A model generated the notes under the pieces. The model ran no database searches. It was not told the origin of the DNA and was given only the letters and a program-made list of their open reading frames with translations. Made by a program: the position numbers and the translations under genes. This document shows, in pieces, positions 1 to 8,722 of a stretch of DNA of 64,000 nt. The number at the start of each line of letters is the position of its first letter. The first letter of the stretch is position 1. Location of the stretch: assembly GCA_018401955.1 (NCBI GenBank), contig JAGYJT010000011.1, positions 1 to 64,000 on the forward strand. Direction: 5' to 3'. Origin of the DNA: Chitinophagales bacterium (GTDB lineage Bacteria; Bacteroidota; Bacteroidia; Chitinophagales; CAIOSU01).

Positions 1-40
1 TATCAGTGATGGATTATATAGTGCTGTTTAGAATAAAATA

Positions 41-70
41 AATGAGGCCAAGTGAAAGCTTGGCCTCATT
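41..70 (-). terminator. Bidirectional hairpin terminator
   Basis: A perfect 12-bp inverted repeat (AATGAGGCCAAG and CTTGGCCTCATT) with a 6-nt loop lies just past the stop of the minus-strand gene ending at 103. An AT-rich tract flanks it on both sides, so it could serve either strand. The rest of 1-102 shows no gene. Confidence 0.75.
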
Positions 71-102
71 GTTATAAAAATAGCGGGATGGTTGCGGTTA
101 AA

Positions 103-1758
103 TTAATCTACAACTACCATTTTAAGATAAATCTCAGTATTGATTACGTGGAAGCTGTAGATGCCAGTTGGTAGGGCTGACAGGTCAATTTGGGTTGTTT
201 GCTGTTTCATGTACCCTTGGCTAACTTTTTGTCCAATAGAATTATAAATAACAAATTGATTATCCACTAATTGCTTTTCCCACTCTACGGTAACTTTATT
301 ATTGGTAGGATTAGGGTAAAGTTTTATAAAATGGTCGTTTTTGTTCACCTCATTAACGTTTGTACTGCCAATTACAACCAGTGTTTGGGTAAAGTTTTCA
401 CGGCAGTTTCTAGCGTCAATTACGCTCACTTCAATTTGGTACGTGCCAGCACTTGAGTAAGTTGTTATACCTCCACCAGCTGCCGAAGTATTACCATTAT
501 CAAAGTCCCACTGAAGGTTAATCGGAAAGTCGCCACCAAATAAGGTGTCAATTGCATAATCAAGGGTGTCAGTTAGGTTCAAATCCAAGGTATCTGGCAA
601 ATCTGCTACTATAAGTGTAATGGAATCAGGATTGGCAACTGAAATTGCAACATTGGTTGCACAACCGCCATTGTCAGATACGGTATAATTGTATGTGCCC
701 GCGCTAAGAGAAATAAAAGTTGCACGATTGCCGGCTGTAACCGATTGAGCTGAACCTACCGATGGGGTAACCAAATAGTCAGGCGAGCCACCTACAGGTT
801 TAATTTGAATCAAGGCATCATTGCCATTAAAACAACTAACCGGTATAATGGTAAGCTCGTAAGTAAGCAACGAGCAACTATCTGATACCGATACTACTTC
901 TGTTACCTCACAACCATTGTTGTCGGTAATGGTTACAGTATAAGTTCCAATAGCTAGGTTGTTAACTGTGCTGGTTGTTGCCGAGTTGCTCCAGTTAAAG
1001 CTATATGGTGCCACACCGCCAAGTGCGGTTACCGTTGCACTACCATTAGCCAATGCTGAATCGATAATTACGGTGTTAGTAGCGCTTGTAGCAAAGCCAG
1101 CAATATAGCATGCTTTTGATGTTGCATCAACTGCAAAGCATACTGGCACATTTGCTGCACTTCCACCACATTCAATAGGTAAAAAGCTACCGTATTGGTT
1201 TAAGGTACCAATGGTGTTTACAAAGCCATCTATGCTTAATTCTTCGCCGCTCAATACTTCCGTTACCTGCAATATAGCTTCTAAATTGGTTACCGAAGAT
1301 GCACCTGTAATACCTTGTTTGTCAAATTCTTCGCAAACACCATCTAGCAGCGATTCTACCAAATTGCAACAAGGCAGCCCTGCCGAATAAGAACCGTTAA
1401 TAATTTTATCAACCAAATCTTTAATTTGACCGATACTGAACCTTACAGGTATTACACAAACTTCGTCGCCGTTGGCTATATCGTCGTAGCTCAATATATC
1501 AAACTGTCCAGAAGAATTGGCTGCAACAATTTTTGGAGAACTGCCAATTAATTGACTGTTATTTACAAGCACATATTCAATATCAGGCAATACACTCCCA
1601 GTGTCGGTAAGTGTTGGAATGGGAGTGAGTGTAGATAAACAAATAACTGGTAGGGTGGTATTGGTTTGAATGATTGGTGCCGTTGCATTGCAGTTTGCTT
1701 GGGCATTGGCTTTATAGATAGTGGCACATAGTACCACTATGATTAATAAATTTTTCAT
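103..1758 (-). CDS. T9SS-sorted secreted protein with SprB and PKD-like repeats
   Basis: A 551-residue secreted protein with an N-terminal signal peptide (about residues 1-19). Residues 238-290 match the SprB repeat pattern (GG-APYSF-WSN, then GTYTVTITDNNGC). Residues 307-375 look like a second, diverged copy, and residues 400-463 look like a PKD fold. The C-terminal 74 residues are a type A T9SS sorting domain (LYPNPTNN, then LPTGIYSFHV), so the protein should cross the outer membrane and be anchored or released at the surface. The N-terminal 220 residues are Cys-rich and not recognised. The gene follows the phosphodiesterase gene by about 20 nt on the same strand, so they may be co-transcribed. 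An adhesive or gliding-related role is possible but is inference. Confidence 0.85.
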   Translation of the reverse strand: MKNLLIIVVLCATIYKANAQANCNATAPIIQTNTTLPVICLSTLTPIPTLTDTGSVLPDIEYVLVNNSQLIGSSPKIVAANSSGQFDILSYDDIANGDEVCVIPVRFSIGQIKDLVDKIINGSYSAGLPCCNLVESLLDGVCEEFDKQGITGASSVTNLEAILQVTEVLSGEELSIDGFVNTIGTLNQYGSFLPIECGGSAANVPVCFAVDATSKACYIAGFATSATNTVIIDSALANGSATVTALGGVAPYSFNWSNSATTSTVNNLAIGTYTVTITDNNGCEVTEVVSVSDSCSLLTYELTIIPVSCFNGNDALIQIKPVGGSPDYLVTPSVGSAQSVTAGNRATFISLSAGTYNYTVSDNGGCATNVAISVANPDSITLIVADLPDTLDLNLTDTLDYAIDTLFGGDFPINLQWDFDNGNTSAAGGGITTYSSAGTYQIEVSVIDARNCRENFTQTLVVIGSTNVNEVNKNDHFIKLYPNPTNNKVTVEWEKQLVDNQFVIYNSIGQKVSQGYMKQQTTQIDLSALPTGIYSFHVINTEIYLKMVVVD

Positions 1759-1779
1759 AATGCTTTTGGTTGGTAGTGT

Positions 1780-2997
1780 TTAGTTCTTTACAATTCTGTT
1801 CACCATTGATATGCCATTGTGCGTTACTTCAAGCAAATAAACACCAGCTGCCTCTTTGCGAAGATCAAGTTGAACGTCTACCTTGTCGGTAGCAAAGGGT
1901 ACAGAGCCTGAAGTAATTGCGCGGCTATCCAAATCAAACAAACGGTAGCTTACATCATGCTTTACATTTTGCATTGACAAGGTAAAGGTGCCATTCGTAG
2001 GGTTAGGGAAAACACTTCCACCAGTTACATTCACGGTAATGTTGTTTACACCTGTTGTTTTGTTCAACCACGATTTACCATCAAGGTCCCAACGAGAAAC
2101 AGTGTCAGGGTTTACATTTGGCAACAAATGGTCGATGGCAGTTACCGCAATATCAACTAGCAGTGGGGCATCATTAAAATCATTTGGGTTAGGGAAAATA
2201 TAATCCAAAGGATTTAAACTTCCTAAATCAACCACCAATTCTTGCTTAGGTAATGCGCCCAAGTTGCTCCAGCCAATCCACCATATCTCACGTTCTTCGC
2301 GGGTTACACCGCCATGGCCGTTACCAATACCACCGTGGTCGGTTGTTAACATTACAATCCAGCTTTCATTGTTAAAGTTTGGACGGCTTTTAAGGGCTGT
2401 CATCAACTGTCCAACTTGTACATCCGCATATTCGATGGCATTGATGTAAGTTGGATATGTAGGGTTGAAACCGTTGGCATGTCCAGTTGCATCCACATCG
2501 TCAATGTGCACAAAAAGCACATCCAAATCAGGGTCGTTTTGTAGCAAACTAACGCCTGCAGCAACGCAATCGTCATCCTCGCCAAGCACTACTTTTTGGT
2601 TCCAGCCATCATTGTATACTTGGCTGCTCATTGGGTCCCAGCTAGTAATTTGCACCGCTTTTATATCTGGGCGAAACTCTTTTGCGCGGGTTACAAAGTA
2701 CGGGTATTCAGTCCAGTTAGGGTTTGTGTAGTTGTTGTTGGTTACACCATGTTTTTCTTCCCAAACGCCTGTTAGCATTGCGCTCCAACTGGGCCCACTA
2801 ACAGTAGTGCGTAAGTGCCACGAGCTAAAGGTAAAGGTACCCTCGGTCATCAAAGTGTCCATGTTGGGGGTGTATGCTTGGTCCAAGCCATCTGAACGTA
2901 CGCCATCAATACCGATGAACAGAACTTTTGTATCCGTTTGGGCCGAAAGGGTTCCCAAAACTAAAACTAAAGAAAGTGTGTAAAATAGTTGTTTCAT
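1780..2997 (-). CDS. Secreted alkaline-phosphatase-superfamily phosphodiesterase with T9SS sorting domain
   Basis: A 405-residue protein with a signal peptide (1-19) followed by the type I phosphodiesterase/nucleotide pyrophosphatase core. Metal ligands are visible as IGIDGVRSD (D31), HIDDVDATGH and TTDHGGIGNGHGG. The nucleophile should lie in SGPSWSAMLTG (about residues 67-77), followed by the family's HGV. The last ~75 residues form a T9SS type A sorting domain (VFPNPTNGTF, then GVYLLEV), so the enzyme is exported to the surface or medium. It lies just downstream of a TonB receptor gene on the same strand. Release of phosphate from organic esters for uptake is a reasonable inference; the substrate is unknown. 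Confidence 0.85.
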   Translation of the reverse strand: MKQLFYTLSLVLVLGTLSAQTDTKVLFIGIDGVRSDGLDQAYTPNMDTLMTEGTFTFSSWHLRTTVSGPSWSAMLTGVWEEKHGVTNNNYTNPNWTEYPYFVTRAKEFRPDIKAVQITSWDPMSSQVYNDGWNQKVVLGEDDDCVAAGVSLLQNDPDLDVLFVHIDDVDATGHANGFNPTYPTYINAIEYADVQVGQLMTALKSRPNFNNESWIVMLTTDHGGIGNGHGGVTREEREIWWIGWSNLGALPKQELVVDLGSLNPLDYIFPNPNDFNDAPLLVDIAVTAIDHLLPNVNPDTVSRWDLDGKSWLNKTTGVNNITVNVTGGSVFPNPTNGTFTLSMQNVKHDVSYRLFDLDSRAITSGSVPFATDKVDVQLDLRKEAAGVYLLEVTHNGISMVNRIVKN

Positions 2998-3039
2998 AGT
3001 GAGTTGTTTGTGATTGCTAAAGTAATGAACGCATGTTAT

Positions 3040-5982
3040 CTACAAATTAAATTTAACGCCTATTATACCCCTTATTGAATAATATTCGGTTCGTACCGGT
3101 CGCTCAATTCGACCCCTATATATACGTAGTGGGCTGTTTAGCAAATTGTTCCACTCGGTGTAGATGGAAAAATGCTTGTTGATTTTATACGAAATCGAAA
3201 AATCCATGCTCGTAAACGAGCCATAAAAGGTGTCGTACTCGTCATTGTCGGAGTTAATAAGTTGGTTAGTGCCATTAATCTCTGTGGCAGCAAGGTTTAG
3301 CTCTAGCAAATAAGCGCTTTTATAATTTACTGCAATACGGGCCTGTACATTGTGTTTTTCGTAAAACAAGGCAACGTTGAAAAGGTGTGGTGCCTGCCTA
3401 GGCAGTGGTTGGTTGAAATTTCGGCCCGGTACCGACATGCGAGACCATATGTAGCTATAGTTAGCATTGATGCCGAAACCATTTAGAAAGCCTGGCAAAA
3501 AGTCGAAGCGGCGATTGAAAACAAACTCTGCACCTGCTAAATGCGAGATTTTTTCGGCATTTTGAAAACTTTTAATGCCGATAGCGCTGTTGCCAACTTG
3601 CACATCGGTAGACGATTGGGTGGTAGCGAAAATGTGGTCTTTAATGGATTTATAAAACAATCCACCCGATACCATACCAATATTGCCAAAGTAATGTTCC
3701 CAAGCAATATCAAAATTCCAAGCATATGTTGGTTTAAGGTTTGGGTTGCCGAAAGTGCGCACCAAATCAGTAAATGAGTAAAATGGGTCTCCAGGTTTTG
3801 ACTCATTGAAATTAGGCCTACGGAAAGTTCTGGTGGCAGCTACCCGAACATTGTTTTTAGAGTTTGGTGCATATTTTAAATGCAACATAGGCAATAGGGC
3901 TGCATAGCTATTGCCTGACGATACACCATATATCGGTTTTTTTGTTTCTAGCAACCCGGTAATTGGATTAAAAACTATCTCGATTTTGCCCAACGAATCA
4001 CCCTGCATCTTTAAGTCGGTATATTCAATGCGCATACCTCCCAGCAACATCAACTTTTCGTTTATCTGGAATTCGGCCATTCCATAACCTGCATACACAT
4101 ACTCTTGATATGTGTACCGAGAACCCACAAACTCGGCAAAATTTGGGTTGTTTTCGTCCATTACTCTTTCGCGTAATGTATCGCCAAGTTGTGCTAAAAA
4201 GTTGCCATATTGGTCTTGGGTAAGGAAAGGCATAAAACTACCATTGTAGGGCTCGTTAAGTTCTTGCAAAAAGCCGCCTTTTTCATCAAGGGCTTCTGTT
4301 TCGAACTGGCTAAGGTTATACCCTCCGGGCTTTTTGGTTACATCGGTAATCCACTCATGTAGGCTATAATAGCGACTTCCCTCCTTTAATCGTACTTTGG
4401 TACCTACTTTAATTTTCCATCGGCTATTGGGCTGGTATGTTAGGTCTATTTGGCTAACAATAGGGTCGCGCTCCCAGGTTTCGTTCAGCTCGCTGTAGGC
4501 GGTAGTAAACTCAAAATCTTCTGGGCGCAACTCCTCTTGTATTATCGGTTGTATGTTGTTGTAGTCGTCGCCGCCAGTTGGGTGGTCGTTCTCTATTAGT
4601 TTTACTACATCTGCCGCTTCGGCAGGGTTTGTGATAATATTACCGGCTTCATCTAGGTATATCAAATCTTCATAAGTTAGGCCAAACCGCTCAAATTGCA
4701 CCACGTGATAGCCGTTTCTGTCATCGCTGCCACCAAATGGCACGTTTCCATAACCAAAACGATTGCTATAGCTAGCAAGGCGAACATCAAGCGCAACTTT
4801 TGGGTGCAGCTTAAAATTGCCACCCAACTCGCCACCAATCATTCGGTTGAGCATTATATCGTGAATATTTTGCAACCTCACTGTTCTGCCGGCACCAACA
4901 AACCAGTTGTACATGGTTTTACGATTCCATTCATCGTCTCGCAGGCCACCGTATATAAATTTGCCGTAAATACGATTGTTATCATTAAACTTATACTCCA
5001 TGCTGGCTGTGGTACCAATGGTGCGGCGCGTACCAAGATAGTCACGCAGCTCTAGTCGGTTTAGCCCGTGGTTTTCGTTGCTACCGTATATTACTTCATA
5101 ATTATCGGTGCCGTAGCTCCGGTTCCATAAGCTAGCGGCAACCAAGTACCCAAACTTTTGGTTTTTACTACGGTCTCCCCACAACAGTGAAGTGTTTACA
5201 ATTGGGCCTTGCGCCTGAAAATTGAAGCCTCCGCCAAGGTTAACGGCCAATGTACGGCTTAGGGGTGCTGCTTTTGTTATAAAATTAATACTACCGCCTA
5301 TAGCGTCGCCTTCAATATCAGGAGTAAGAGCCTTACTTACCACAATAAACTCTATCAATTCTGCAGGGAAAATATCGAAAGCAACTGTTCTTGAATCAGC
5401 ATTTTCATCAGCTACAGGCAATCTATCTCCATTAATTAGCGAAGCGCTCCAGTCGTGCGGTGTGCCCCTGAGAGAAATATAGCGCCCTTCTCCTTGGTCG
5501 CGCTCAATAGACACCGATGGTATTCGTTGTACGGCCTCGGCAGCATTTTTATCGGGTAGTTTACCAATGCCATCAGCCGCCACAACGGTTACTATGGTAT
5601 TGGAAACCTTTGTCATGTTAATTGCTTTGGCCTCGCTATTTCGCATAGAGCCTTCAATTACCACCTCGTTTAAGTATTTACCAGCAGAGAGCGTAATAGT
5701 ACCTATATTTAGGGGTTTTTCGACTACCGTTATGGAGGCTATATAATCTTGGTAGCCAATAAAAGACACCTTCAACTGATATGTGCCCGGTGGAATATCT
5801 ATCAGCTGAAAATACCCGTTCAAATCGGTGCTTGCTCCATATTTCGCAGTATCTAGCACCACCGTGGCGCCGGGCAAAGTACTGCTTCCGTCAGATACGG
5901 TTCCTGAAACAGAACCTTGCCCATGTGTTAAATTTGCTAGTAATAGCAATGGCAGCAATGCAAACAGGTAATCAATCTTCAT
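3040..5982 (-). CDS. TonB-dependent receptor with carboxypeptidase-regulatory domain
   Basis: A 980-residue outer-membrane transporter. It has a signal peptide (1-21), a CarboxypepD_reg-like beta-sandwich (about 23-107: SGTVSDGSSTLPGATVVLD), a plug domain (about 125-240) and a long beta-barrel ending in VKFNL. The plug carries the IGKLPDKNAAEAVQRIPSV and ERDQGEGRYISLRG signatures of the TIGR01782-like receptor group. No SusD partner is adjacent, so this is not a classic SusCD pair. Its start overlaps the end of the small upstream gene by 11 nt, suggesting translational coupling, and the T9SS phosphodiesterase follows about 40 nt later. The cargo is unknown; phosphate esters or products of the neighbouring enzyme are a guess from context. 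Confidence 0.9.
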   Translation of the reverse strand: MKIDYLFALLPLLLLANLTHGQGSVSGTVSDGSSTLPGATVVLDTAKYGASTDLNGYFQLIDIPPGTYQLKVSFIGYQDYIASITVVEKPLNIGTITLSAGKYLNEVVIEGSMRNSEAKAINMTKVSNTIVTVVAADGIGKLPDKNAAEAVQRIPSVSIERDQGEGRYISLRGTPHDWSASLINGDRLPVADENADSRTVAFDIFPAELIEFIVVSKALTPDIEGDAIGGSINFITKAAPLSRTLAVNLGGGFNFQAQGPIVNTSLLWGDRSKNQKFGYLVAASLWNRSYGTDNYEVIYGSNENHGLNRLELRDYLGTRRTIGTTASMEYKFNDNNRIYGKFIYGGLRDDEWNRKTMYNWFVGAGRTVRLQNIHDIMLNRMIGGELGGNFKLHPKVALDVRLASYSNRFGYGNVPFGGSDDRNGYHVVQFERFGLTYEDLIYLDEAGNIITNPAEAADVVKLIENDHPTGGDDYNNIQPIIQEELRPEDFEFTTAYSELNETWERDPIVSQIDLTYQPNSRWKIKVGTKVRLKEGSRYYSLHEWITDVTKKPGGYNLSQFETEALDEKGGFLQELNEPYNGSFMPFLTQDQYGNFLAQLGDTLRERVMDENNPNFAEFVGSRYTYQEYVYAGYGMAEFQINEKLMLLGGMRIEYTDLKMQGDSLGKIEIVFNPITGLLETKKPIYGVSSGNSYAALLPMLHLKYAPNSKNNVRVAATRTFRRPNFNESKPGDPFYSFTDLVRTFGNPNLKPTYAWNFDIAWEHYFGNIGMVSGGLFYKSIKDHIFATTQSSTDVQVGNSAIGIKSFQNAEKISHLAGAEFVFNRRFDFLPGFLNGFGINANYSYIWSRMSVPGRNFNQPLPRQAPHLFNVALFYEKHNVQARIAVNYKSAYLLELNLAATEINGTNQLINSDNDEYDTFYGSFTSMDFSISYKINKHFSIYTEWNNLLNSPLRIYRGRIERPVRTEYYSIRGIIGVKFNL

Positions 5983-6439
5983 GACGGGTACATTTGCCGC
6001 AGTGGCAGTGCTTGTTTAGGTAGTCGGCTCCGTATATTTCCAGTAGCATTTTTTCCTTTTGCGCTATAAGGTAAGCTGATGCGCCAAGATTTTGTTGCCT
6101 ATTGGATACTAAAATCGCCTTTTCGTAGAATGCTTCCTCAAGATGATGGTCAGGGTATTTGGCCTGTATCAGGGTAATCAAGCGGTAAAATTCAGCGAAA
6201 ATTTGTTGGGCACTTAGTTTGCCTGCCAATAAACTATTGGGTTCAATTTGGTTTACTTCCATTAAGTACGACAACTCTAAATAATGGTGGACCAAGCTAA
6301 ACTCAATATGGTAACAAGTATCGGTGGCATGGTGCTCAGTATGGTTTATATTCGTCTGGGCAGCAACTGATAAATTGAAAGTCAACAGAAAAATTAGAAC
6401 ATACGGCCATTTAAGGCGGAACAATAAATATTGCATCAC
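5972..6439 (-). CDS. Small secreted Cys/His-rich protein coupled to the TonB receptor
   Basis: A 155-residue protein that I do not recognise. The N-terminus (about 1-28) is a signal peptide or membrane anchor. The middle is predicted helical, and the protein ends in a dense cluster HCHCGKCTRHED that looks like a metal-binding tail. A second His-rich stretch (NHTEHHATDTCYH) lies near residues 33-45. The stop codon lies inside the start of the TonB receptor gene (11-nt overlap), so both are probably made from one message. A role as periplasmic metal-binding or accessory factor for the receptor is inference. The upstream gap 6440-6538 is AT-rich with no further gene. Confidence 0.7.
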   Translation of the reverse strand: MMQYLLFRLKWPYVLIFLLTFNLSVAAQTNINHTEHHATDTCYHIEFSLVHHYLELSYLMEVNQIEPNSLLAGKLSAQQIFAEFYRLITLIQAKYPDHHLEEAFYEKAILVSNRQQNLGASAYLIAQKEKMLLEIYGADYLNKHCHCGKCTRHED

Positions 6440-6538
6440 TTGTTAATTGTGCTGCAAAATTGATTTTTTAATATTGACGGAATGTTACCAAAATATTATG
6501 GTTAACATTGACCTATTAAAATGAAGAAATAAAACAGC

Positions 6539-6601
6539 TTAGGAGCCAATTTTTTGCATTTCAGGATTGTTTACGCGCATAAACTGCGAGATTAAAGCTG
6601 C
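6539..6601 (-). other. In-frame 20-codon extension beyond the UbiB-like stop codon
   Basis: Directly after the TAA (6602-6604) that ends the UbiB-like gene, the same frame stays open for 20 codons to a second TAA at 6539-6541. It would encode AALISQFMRVNNPEMQKIGS. The composition is protein-like and has the amphipathic character of a C-terminal helix, unlike AT-rich intergenic translation. This suggests a recent nonsense change, a base-call error or readthrough. Confidence 0.45.
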
Positions 6602-7912
6602 TTATTCCTTTACATATTTGCTTTTGGTGGTAATAGTAGCACCCATGTTGTGCATTAAGTTAAACAAACCGTAGTACACCCTGCCAATATACATGCCATC
6701 TTTGGGCCCGCGAGCCATTTTAGAGGCCATTTTTAGCTTTTGTTTGGCAACGCTCTCTCCATGGGCGTATAGTTCTTTAAAGTAGCTTGGGTCGCTAAAA
6801 TCAAAAGAACCTGCATGTACAGGGCGACCAAACAACTCCAACGACTTTTTGAATAGCGCATAAAAGAACTCTTTATCCTCTTTGGTATCTTTCTCGTACA
6901 GAAAGGTTAGTCGATACATTAAGTCGGTAACACGCTGGTCGTCGGTTTTAAGGGTAGGATCAAGCAATAGTTTAAACTCTTGGTAAAAATCGTCAGGTAG
7001 GCGTTTTACACAACCAAAGTCAAGTATGGCCAAACTATTATCTGGCATTACTAAAAAGTTGCCGGGGTGCGGGTCAGCATGCACCATGCGGATATTGTGA
7101 ATTTGGTAATCAAAGAAATCCCACAGCTGTTGACCTATTTGGTTTCTTACTTCCTGCGATGGGTTTGTTTTCAAAAATTCGTTTAAGTGCATTCCATCAA
7201 TCCAATCCATAGTGAGAATGCGGGTGGTAGAAAGCTCACGATAGTATTTTGGGAACGATAGGAAAGTTAATGGTGCGCAAGCTTGAGAAATTAACTCAGC
7301 TTGCTCTAGCTCGTTTACATAGTCGGCTTCTTCCATCAGCCGTTCTTCAACCTCATTGATATACTGTTCTGCTTCTTTAGCATTCATTCGCAATACGGTA
7401 AGTGCTATTGGCCTCACCATATTCAAGTCGCTTTTAATGCTATCTCCCACGCCTGGGTATTGAACTTTGACCGCTAGTTTTTTGCCATTTAAGGTTGCTT
7501 GGTGCACCTGCCCCATAGAGGCGGCATGAATAGCTTCTTTACTAAAGGTCTCATATATCTCGCTCGGCGATTTGCCCATTTGCTCCTTAAAGGTTTTTAT
7601 CACCAATGGAAACGAAAGGGGAGGAGCATTATATTGAGCTGCCGAAAACTTTTCTAAAAACTGCTTGGGCAAGGCATTTTGGTCCATGCTAAGCATTTGC
7701 GCAGCTTTTAGTGCGCTGCCTTTTAGCTCGGTCATAGCATTGAATATCTCTTCGGCATTTTGTTTATCCAAGTCATCCCTCGACAACTCAGGGTTAACCA
7801 TTTTTTTTGAATAGTGTTTCAAATAGTTAGCACCCACTTTGGCACCTGTCTTTAAAAATTTGGTTGCCCTTTCCACTTTACTAGTGGGTATATACTCTTG
7901 CTCTTCTTTCAT
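6602..7912 (-). CDS. UbiB/ABC1-family atypical protein kinase-like protein
   Basis: About 436 residues from the ATG at 7910-7912. A TTG-started longer frame reaches 7948 but would overlap the TetR gene. The family's KxGQ region appears as ELKGSALKAAQMLSM, the Ala-rich loop as AASMGQVHQATL followed by the lysine of KLAVKVQYPG, then MDWIDG, VHADPHPGNFLV and the metal-binding ILDFGCVK. These proteins are ATPases/kinases tied to isoprenoid-quinone lipid metabolism in bacteria and plastids. The gene starts 7 nt after the TetR stop, so the two form an operon. The frame is open for 20 more codons after the stop, which may mean the true C-terminus is longer. Confidence 0.85.
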   Translation of the reverse strand: MKEEQEYIPTSKVERATKFLKTGAKVGANYLKHYSKKMVNPELSRDDLDKQNAEEIFNAMTELKGSALKAAQMLSMDQNALPKQFLEKFSAAQYNAPPLSFPLVIKTFKEQMGKSPSEIYETFSKEAIHAASMGQVHQATLNGKKLAVKVQYPGVGDSIKSDLNMVRPIALTVLRMNAKEAEQYINEVEERLMEEADYVNELEQAELISQACAPLTFLSFPKYYRELSTTRILTMDWIDGMHLNEFLKTNPSQEVRNQIGQQLWDFFDYQIHNIRMVHADPHPGNFLVMPDNSLAILDFGCVKRLPDDFYQEFKLLLDPTLKTDDQRVTDLMYRLTFLYEKDTKEDKEFFYALFKKSLELFGRPVHAGSFDFSDPSYFKELYAHGESVAKQKLKMASKMARGPKDGMYIGRVYYGLFNLMHNMGATITTKSKYVKE

Positions 7913-7919
7913 ACGGTCC

Positions 7920-8573
7920 TCAACGGTTCTTAAATAAAAATTGGCCAAACTCCAATATAGAGTCTAGCGGGCCACGTGCCATTAGGTCTAAAGATAAATT
8001 CACGGAGCGCTCTACCGCTTCGTCGGTTTTTTGGAAATCCTCACTGGTATCTTTCTTCCAAAAATTTAAGATGAACAAAAATTGTGCCCACAAAGCTTCG
8101 TGATACTTATCTGTCACAAAATTCCTTTCTTCCACCTCGCCAGTTTCAAGGCCTAGATTTACCAAACCTTGCGTATACCCTAGAAATGCTTTTTTAAAGC
8201 CCGAAAGTACATCGGTGCCAATGATAGAAGAGCTAATAGTAGTGGGAGCTAACATTATGTATGCTCTATGAGGTTTTAGCACTTCTAAAAGGGTGTAATA
8301 AAAAGCTAGCAAGCGTTCACGGGCATAGTACTCTGCATAGGCGGGTTCAGCATTAAGGCGTAAAAAGTTTTCCTCAATAAACGATTGCCATAAGGCTATC
8401 TCCAGATGCGAAATGGTTTTAAAATGGACTTTAATGGCTTCTTTATCTTCACCTAAGTATTTGGCAAAGGCATATATTGAACCAGGCCGCTCATGCAGTT
8501 CGGCTATGTAGTTTAAATATTTTTTAAGCAGTTCAGCTGCTGAATAAGTATTTTTTCCTTTAGCTGGCATCAC
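7920..8573 (-). CDS. TetR-family transcriptional regulator
   Basis: A 217-residue protein with an N-terminal helix-turn-helix region (about 10-55: YSAAELLKKYLNY, then SIYAFAKYLGEDKEAIKVHFKTISHLE) and an all-helical C-terminal ligand or dimerisation domain. The HTH is diverged from the textbook TetR signature, but length and helical layout fit. It is the first gene of a two-gene operon with the UbiB-like kinase and probably regulates it. I know this as a recurring pair in Bacteroidota from general knowledge only. Ligand and operator are unknown. Confidence 0.7.
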   Translation of the reverse strand: MMPAKGKNTYSAAELLKKYLNYIAELHERPGSIYAFAKYLGEDKEAIKVHFKTISHLEIALWQSFIEENFLRLNAEPAYAEYYARERLLAFYYTLLEVLKPHRAYIMLAPTTISSSIIGTDVLSGFKKAFLGYTQGLVNLGLETGEVEERNFVTDKYHEALWAQFLFILNFWKKDTSEDFQKTDEAVERSVNLSLDLMARGPLDSILEFGQFLFKNR

Positions 8574-8654
8574 AATGTTTTAGTGTAAAGTAGATAACGA
8601 AAATTCGCTCCAATTTGTTTCTAATCTTAAAGATAGAGCGAATTGTTTTGTAGG

Positions 8655-8696
8655 GTAAATATAAGTAGCAGACGAATAGCAGCTGCTTATATTTAC
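8655..8696 (-). terminator. Hairpin downstream of the PAS histidine kinase
   Basis: Inverted repeat GTAAATATAAG (8655-8665) and CTTATATTTAC (8686-8696), extendable inward through TAGCAG/CTGC. It lies 27 nt past the stop of the kinase gene on the minus strand. A second inverted repeat, ATTCGCTC (8603-8610) and GAGCGAAT (8636-8643), follows. There is no strong T-run, so intrinsic termination is probable rather than certain. Confidence 0.45.
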
Positions 8697-8722
8697 CTAA
8701 ACGGAGTAATAAATAGGATTAA

